Shown here: positions 6,170-8,874 of the stretch, piece by piece
Layout: each line of letters opens with the position of its first letter
Position numbering within the stretch: position 1 is the first letter of the stretch
From: Acetobacteraceae bacterium
GTDB taxonomy: Bacteria; Pseudomonadota; Alphaproteobacteria; Acetobacterales; Acetobacteraceae
Direction of reading: 5' to 3'
NCBI GenBank assembly: GCA_025356735.1
Contig: JANXRT010000234.1
Coordinates: forward strand, 1-8,874
DNA length: 8,874 nucleotides
The notes under the pieces: model-generated
Told to the model about the DNA's origin: nothing
Databases searched by the model: none
Seen by the model: only the letters and a program-made list of their open reading frames with translations
Made by a program: the position numbers and the translations under genes

Positions 6170-6178
6170 TGCTTGCTG

Positions 6179-7315
6179 TTACTCAGCCGCCATCTTCGCC
6201 GCGGCTTTTTCCGCATCGATGCCGGCCTGGATCAGTGCCGCCTTGGCTTCGACCAGCTGAACAATATGCTCGACCATGTCGCCGCCATCCATGGTGTGGT
6301 CGGTCTTGCCGGCGGCGTAGACCATGTGGCGGCCGTTGCCGCCGCCGGTGACGCCGATGTCGGTCATCAGCGCCTCGCCGGGACCGTTGACCACGCAGCC
6401 GATGATCGACAGCGTCAGCGGCGTCTCGATATGGGCCAGCCGTTCTTCCAGCGTCTGCACCGTCTGGATGACGTTGAAGCCCTGGCGGGCGCAGGATGGG
6501 CAGGAGATCACCTTGACCCCGCGGTTGCGGATGCCGAGGCCCTTGAGCAGGTCCCAGCCGACGCGGACCTCCTCCTCCGGCTCGTCCGACAGCGACACGC
6601 GCAGGGTGTCGCCGATCCCCGCCCAGAGCAGCGAACCGAGGCCGATCGCCGATTTCACGGTGCCCATGCGGCGGCCGCCGGCCTCGGTGATGCCGATATG
6701 CAGCGGGTGGTCGCAGACCTCGGCCAGCTGCTGGTAGGCGGCGACGGCCATGAACACGTCCGACGCCTTGACGCTGATCTTGAACTCGTGGAAGTCGTTG
6801 TCCTGCAGGATCTTGGCGTGTTCCAAGGCGCTTTCGACCAGCGCCTCGGGGTTCGGCTCGCCGTATTTCTCCAGCAGGTGGCGTTCCAGCGAGCCGGCGT
6901 TGACGCCGATGCGCATCGAGCAGTTGTGGTCGCGCGCCGCCTTAATGACCTCGCGCACCCGCTCCGGGCTGCCGATGTTGCCGGGGTTGATGCGCAGGCA
7001 GGCGGCGCCGCTCTGGGCCGCCTCGATCGCCCTTTTGTAGTGGAAATGGATGTCGGCGACGACCGGCACCTCGACCTGGCGGACAATGTCCTTGAGCGCC
7101 AAGGCGCTTTCCTGGTCGGGGCAGGACACCCGCACGATATCGACGCCGCAGGCCTCGGCGCGGCGGATCTGGGCCACGGTGCCGGCGACATCGGTGGTCA
7201 GGGTCGTGGTCATGGTCTGCACGGTGATCGGCGCGCCGCCGCCGACCGGCACCCGGCCGACATGGATCTGGCGCGAGACCCGTCGATCGATCTGCTGGTA
7301 GGGGCGATAGTTCAT
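6179..7315 (-). CDS. ispG: 4-hydroxy-3-methylbut-2-en-1-yl diphosphate synthase (IspG/GcpE)
   Basis: A 378-residue iron-sulfur enzyme of the MEP isoprenoid pathway that converts methylerythritol cyclodiphosphate to HMBPP in the cytoplasm. The N-terminal TIM-barrel domain carries VQTMTTTLTTDV (32-43), VADIHFHY (86-93) and LRINPGNIG (107-115). The C-terminal domain provides the 4Fe-4S ligands Cys272 and Cys275 (SCPSCARQGF), Cys307 (IIGCVVNGPGE) and Glu314, matching the three Cys plus one Glu of E. coli IspG. Length is typical of the short bacterial form. The start ATG at 7313-7315 has GGAGAG 6 nt upstream and gives the MNYRPYQQI opening; longer in-frame extensions toward 7504 would run into the rodZ gene and are not supported. 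It follows rodZ after 57-58 bp and is probably co-transcribed with it. Confidence 0.99.
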   Translation of the reverse strand: MNYRPYQQIDRRVSRQIHVGRVPVGGGAPITVQTMTTTLTTDVAGTVAQIRRAEACGVDIVRVSCPDQESALALKDIVRQVEVPVVADIHFHYKRAIEAAQSGAACLRINPGNIGSPERVREVIKAARDHNCSMRIGVNAGSLERHLLEKYGEPNPEALVESALEHAKILQDNDFHEFKISVKASDVFMAVAAYQQLAEVCDHPLHIGITEAGGRRMGTVKSAIGLGSLLWAGIGDTLRVSLSDEPEEEVRVGWDLLKGLGIRNRGVKVISCPSCARQGFNVIQTVQTLEERLAHIETPLTLSIIGCVVNGPGEALMTDIGVTGGGNGRHMVYAAGKTDHTMDGGDMVEHIVQLVEAKAALIQAGIDAEKAAAKMAAE

Positions 7316-7321
7316 GTCGGG

Positions 7322-7327
7322 CTCTCC
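7322..7327 (-). promoter_or_regulatory. Ribosome binding site GGAGAG for ispG
   Basis: GGAGAG on the minus strand, 6 nt before the ATG at 7315. This decides the ispG start against longer in-frame starts up to 7504. Confidence 0.75.
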
Positions 7328-7373
7328 GGTTCGGTCCGTCGCATCCCTATTTAAGGCGCCGGCGCAATTGGCG

Positions 7374-8363
7374 CTAGTTGGGGGAATGAGGGGCCGCCGC
7401 CGACAGCCGGCCGTCGCGCACCGCGTCGGGTTCGAGCGGCAGGTCGCGCCGCACCGCGCCGAAGCCGGCGAGCGAGACCACCTGCACCCCGTCCAGCACC
7501 ACATCGGTGCCGGGTGCGTTGCCGGTGGTGAGCAGCAGCCCGGTCCGTGCCGGTACCGGCCAGCTGTCGCCCGGATGCAGCACGCGATTGAGCACGACTT
7601 GGCCGTTCCTCTCGCGCACCTGCACCCAGGCGTCGGCGCGGGCGCGCAGCAGCAGGCGCGGCGCGTCGGCTTGGGCGGCCGGGCCGGTGGTCGTCAGGGC
7701 CAGGCCGGCGGCGGGTGGGGCCAGCGTCGGCACCGGCGGCAACGGCATGGCGGCGGCAGCCGAGGTCGGCGATACGCTCGGCATTTCGGGACCGGCTTCC
7801 TCCTCGGCAGCCAGATTTGTCTCCGGCGGCGGCGTGGGCTGTGCGGCGGCTTGCATCGGAACCGCCTGCTCGGCCAGCGGCGCCAGCCGGGCGGGGATCG
7901 CGGGCGGAACCTCGGCCGGCAGGCGTCCCTCGCCCGACAGCCGGTACCAGGCGGCATAGGTGCCGACGACCATGACCAAGGCGAGCAGCAAGACCGCGCC
8001 GCCCGGCAGGCCGCGCTCCGCCATCGGCACGGGGAAGGTCAGCCGTGTCCGGGCGGCGACGTTGCCGGTGTCGGCCTTGAACCGGGCGCACAGCGCATCG
8101 GCGTCGAGGCCGAGGCCACGGGCGTAGCTGCGCAGGAAGGCCAACGCGTAGGCCTTGCCGGGAAAGGCTTCCGCCCGCCCGTCCTCCAGCGCCTCAAGAT
8201 AGGGCAGGCGGATGCGCAGCCCGGCCGCGCAATCGGCGAGCGGCCAGCCCAGCCGTTCCCGGGCGGCGCGCAATTCCCCGCCTATGTCCACGGCGGCGCC
8301 GGAGTTGCCATCAAGCCGGGTGTCGGCCTGGCGGGGAAAGGCGGCGCGGCGGGTCGTTACCAT
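7374..8363 (-). CDS. rodZ: RodZ-like membrane protein (HTH, single TM, DUF4115)
   Basis: A 329-residue bitopic inner-membrane protein. An N-terminal cytoplasmic HTH_25/RodZ-type domain covers about residues 26-100 (GGELRAARERLGWPL; then PYLEALEDGRAEAFPGKAYA at 54-73 and FLRSYARGLGLDA). One membrane segment lies at about 120-140, followed by a Pro/Ala/Glu-rich periplasmic linker (about 145-233) and a DUF4115-type C-terminal domain (about 236-296, with RARADAWVQVRERNGQ and HPGDSWPVPA). In E. coli, RodZ uses the HTH domain to bind MreB and link the cytoskeleton to wall synthesis; the same role here is inferred. The start ATG at 8361-8363 has a weak GGA 5 nt upstream. A TTG at 8439-8441 would add 26 residues with no family-like content. 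It sits upstream of ispG, 57 bp away, and is the first gene after a 291-bp gap, so the operon promoter probably lies in that gap. Confidence 0.87.
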   Translation of the reverse strand: MVTTRRAAFPRQADTRLDGNSGAAVDIGGELRAARERLGWPLADCAAGLRIRLPYLEALEDGRAEAFPGKAYALAFLRSYARGLGLDADALCARFKADTGNVAARTRLTFPVPMAERGLPGGAVLLLALVMVVGTYAAWYRLSGEGRLPAEVPPAIPARLAPLAEQAVPMQAAAQPTPPPETNLAAEEEAGPEMPSVSPTSAAAAMPLPPVPTLAPPAAGLALTTTGPAAQADAPRLLLRARADAWVQVRERNGQVVLNRVLHPGDSWPVPARTGLLLTTGNAPGTDVVLDGVQVVSLAGFGAVRRDLPLEPDAVRDGRLSAAAPHSPN

Positions 8364-8654
8364 TCGGGTCCGGCTTTCTGCCAGTCGCGGCGTGTGCGGT
8401 TGCAGCTTCGAGGAAAATGCGACGCTCAGGCCCCGATACAATACTTCGATGTCCTCAATACCATGCGCCGATACAAGCCTGATGAGCCGGTACGATCACG
8501 CCAGAATGCGGCACTTAGCTCATCCGGTTCGGATTGCCAACAACTCACGTGATAGCCGCCAGACTGCATCGCTTTTTGCGTGAAGTCGAATGAAAATTGA
8601 ATGAACCAGAGTGAACGCGGTAGGCAGGAAGCCTAGGGCTTCGCGCGGTGCTGC
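8364..8654. other. 291-bp non-coding gap between ptsP and rodZ
   Basis: No supportable gene. The stretch is less GC-rich than the genes around it, as expected of a regulatory region. It contains the 8-bp palindrome TCACGTGA (8545-8552), a 5-bp inverted repeat ATCCG/CGGAT (8522-8534), two copies of CGATACAA (8434-8441 and 8469-8476), and most of the nested inverted repeat at the ptsP end. I could not identify a clear -35/-10 pair; TTGGCA near 8530-8536 has no good -10 partner. It most likely holds the promoter of the rodZ-ispG-hisS-prfA-prmC operon. Confidence 0.55.
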
Positions 8655-8657
8655 CTA
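8621..8657 (-). terminator. Nested inverted repeat at the ptsP stop codon (candidate terminator or 3' structure)
   Basis: On the minus strand the outer arms TAGGCAG (8657-8651) and CTGCCTA (8627-8621) pair over 7 bp, and the inner arms GAAGCC (8642-8637) and GGCTTC (8633-8628) pair over 6 bp around a CTA loop. The only unpaired part is an 8-nt bulge on the 5' side (8650-8643); the 3' arms are contiguous. The outer arm includes the ptsP stop TAG. No U-tract follows, so a Rho-independent terminator is only one option. Confidence 0.55.
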
Positions 8658-8874
8658 AAGCGGCAAGCCATGCTCGCGCGCCCAGGCGACAATCGGGTCG
8701 CGCAGACTGGCGGCGCCGGCGGCGTTGCGGCGGATCGAGGCCAACACCGGCCGGAACGCGCCAAGGTCGAGCCGTGCCAGCATCGCCTTGACCGGCAGCA
8801 GGCTGGGCCCCGGCATCGACAGCGAGGTCAGGCCGAGGCCGACCAGGACGACCGCCTCCAGCGGCCGGGACGCG
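8655..8874 (-). CDS. ptsP: PtsP (enzyme I-Ntr, PEP-protein phosphotransferase), C-terminal fragment
   Basis: The last 72 residues of a gene that enters from the right edge. The fragment reads RPLEAVVLVGLGLTSLSMPG and continues LLPVKAMLARLDL, which matches the C-terminal end of the PEP-utiliser TIM barrel of enzyme I proteins, where an L-x-G-L-G-x-x-S-L-S-M stretch and a conserved P-V-K-A-M are typical. PtsP is the enzyme I of the nitrogen-related PTS: it takes phosphate from PEP and passes it to NPr and then to EIIA-Ntr, sensing nitrogen state through an N-terminal GAF domain that lies outside this window. Assignment to PtsP and not a sugar-PTS enzyme I rests on the gene order next to prfA/prmC genes in alphaproteobacteria. 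The stop is TAG at 8655-8657. Confidence 0.83.
   Translation of the reverse strand, partial: ASRPLEAVVLVGLGLTSLSMPGPSLLPVKAMLARLDLGAFRPVLASIRRNAAGAASLRDPIVAWAREHGLPL

Noticed and set aside
6110..7354. 414-residue plus-strand open frame opposite ispG
   Set aside because: IspG on the other strand has every conserved motif and ligand. The antisense frame is Asp/Gly/Ala/His-rich with no recognisable domain, typical of high-GC shadow frames.
8434..8476. Two direct copies of CGATACAA upstream of rodZ
   Set aside because: Eight bases repeated once at a 35-bp distance may be chance, and no third copy or symmetric arrangement supports an operator.
7314..8552. 412-residue plus-strand open frame opposite rodZ
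   Set aside because: It is Gly/Arg/Gln-rich without domain features, and the minus strand encodes a RodZ-like protein with HTH, membrane segment and DUF4115.

Overview
The window is high-GC DNA (roughly two thirds G+C by eye) with tightly packed genes. Gene order and protein sequence point to an alphaproteobacterium, most likely of the Rhodospirillales. The evidence is the run ptsP - rodZ-like - ispG - hisS - prfA - prmC - DUF4167 together with an Atm1-type ABC exporter of the alphaproteobacterial/mitochondrial kind. The taxonomic call rests on these family resemblances and not on a search.

All genes but one lie on the minus strand. From right to left: the C-terminal end of ptsP (EI of the nitrogen PTS) at the right edge; a 291-bp non-coding gap; a RodZ-like cell-shape protein; ispG (isoprenoid precursor synthesis, 4Fe-4S); hisS (histidyl-tRNA synthetase); prfA (peptide chain release factor 1), which overlaps hisS by ATGA; prmC (the methyltransferase that modifies release factors), 8 bp after prfA; a 307-bp non-coding gap with several inverted repeats; and a DUF4167 protein with a long disordered repeat tail. 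A single plus-strand gene, a DUF4743/Nudix hydrolase, then converges on the DUF4167 gene with a 26-bp tail-to-tail overlap. It diverges from a partial Atm1-type ABC exporter that runs off the left edge.

Functionally the core is housekeeping. hisS, prfA and prmC form a translation block: PrmC methylates the GGQ glutamine of the PrfA encoded just upstream of it. IspG makes precursors for, among others, undecaprenyl carriers of the cell wall, and RodZ acts in wall/cytoskeleton control, so a loose envelope theme is possible but is inference. The Nudix enzyme resembles a group implicated in clearing damaged thiamine diphosphate, and the ABC exporter resembles glutathione-linked metal/sulfur transporters.

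I see no tRNA, rRNA, CRISPR, insertion sequence, phage gene or defence system. I found no convincing new multi-gene system. The items most worth a second look are the DUF4167 protein, with ten tandem four-residue x-E-x-R units, and its structured upstream gap; a nested inverted repeat that sequesters the ptsP stop codon; and the twin GC-rich hairpins between ispG and hisS, in front of a TTG start with a distant Shine-Dalgarno.
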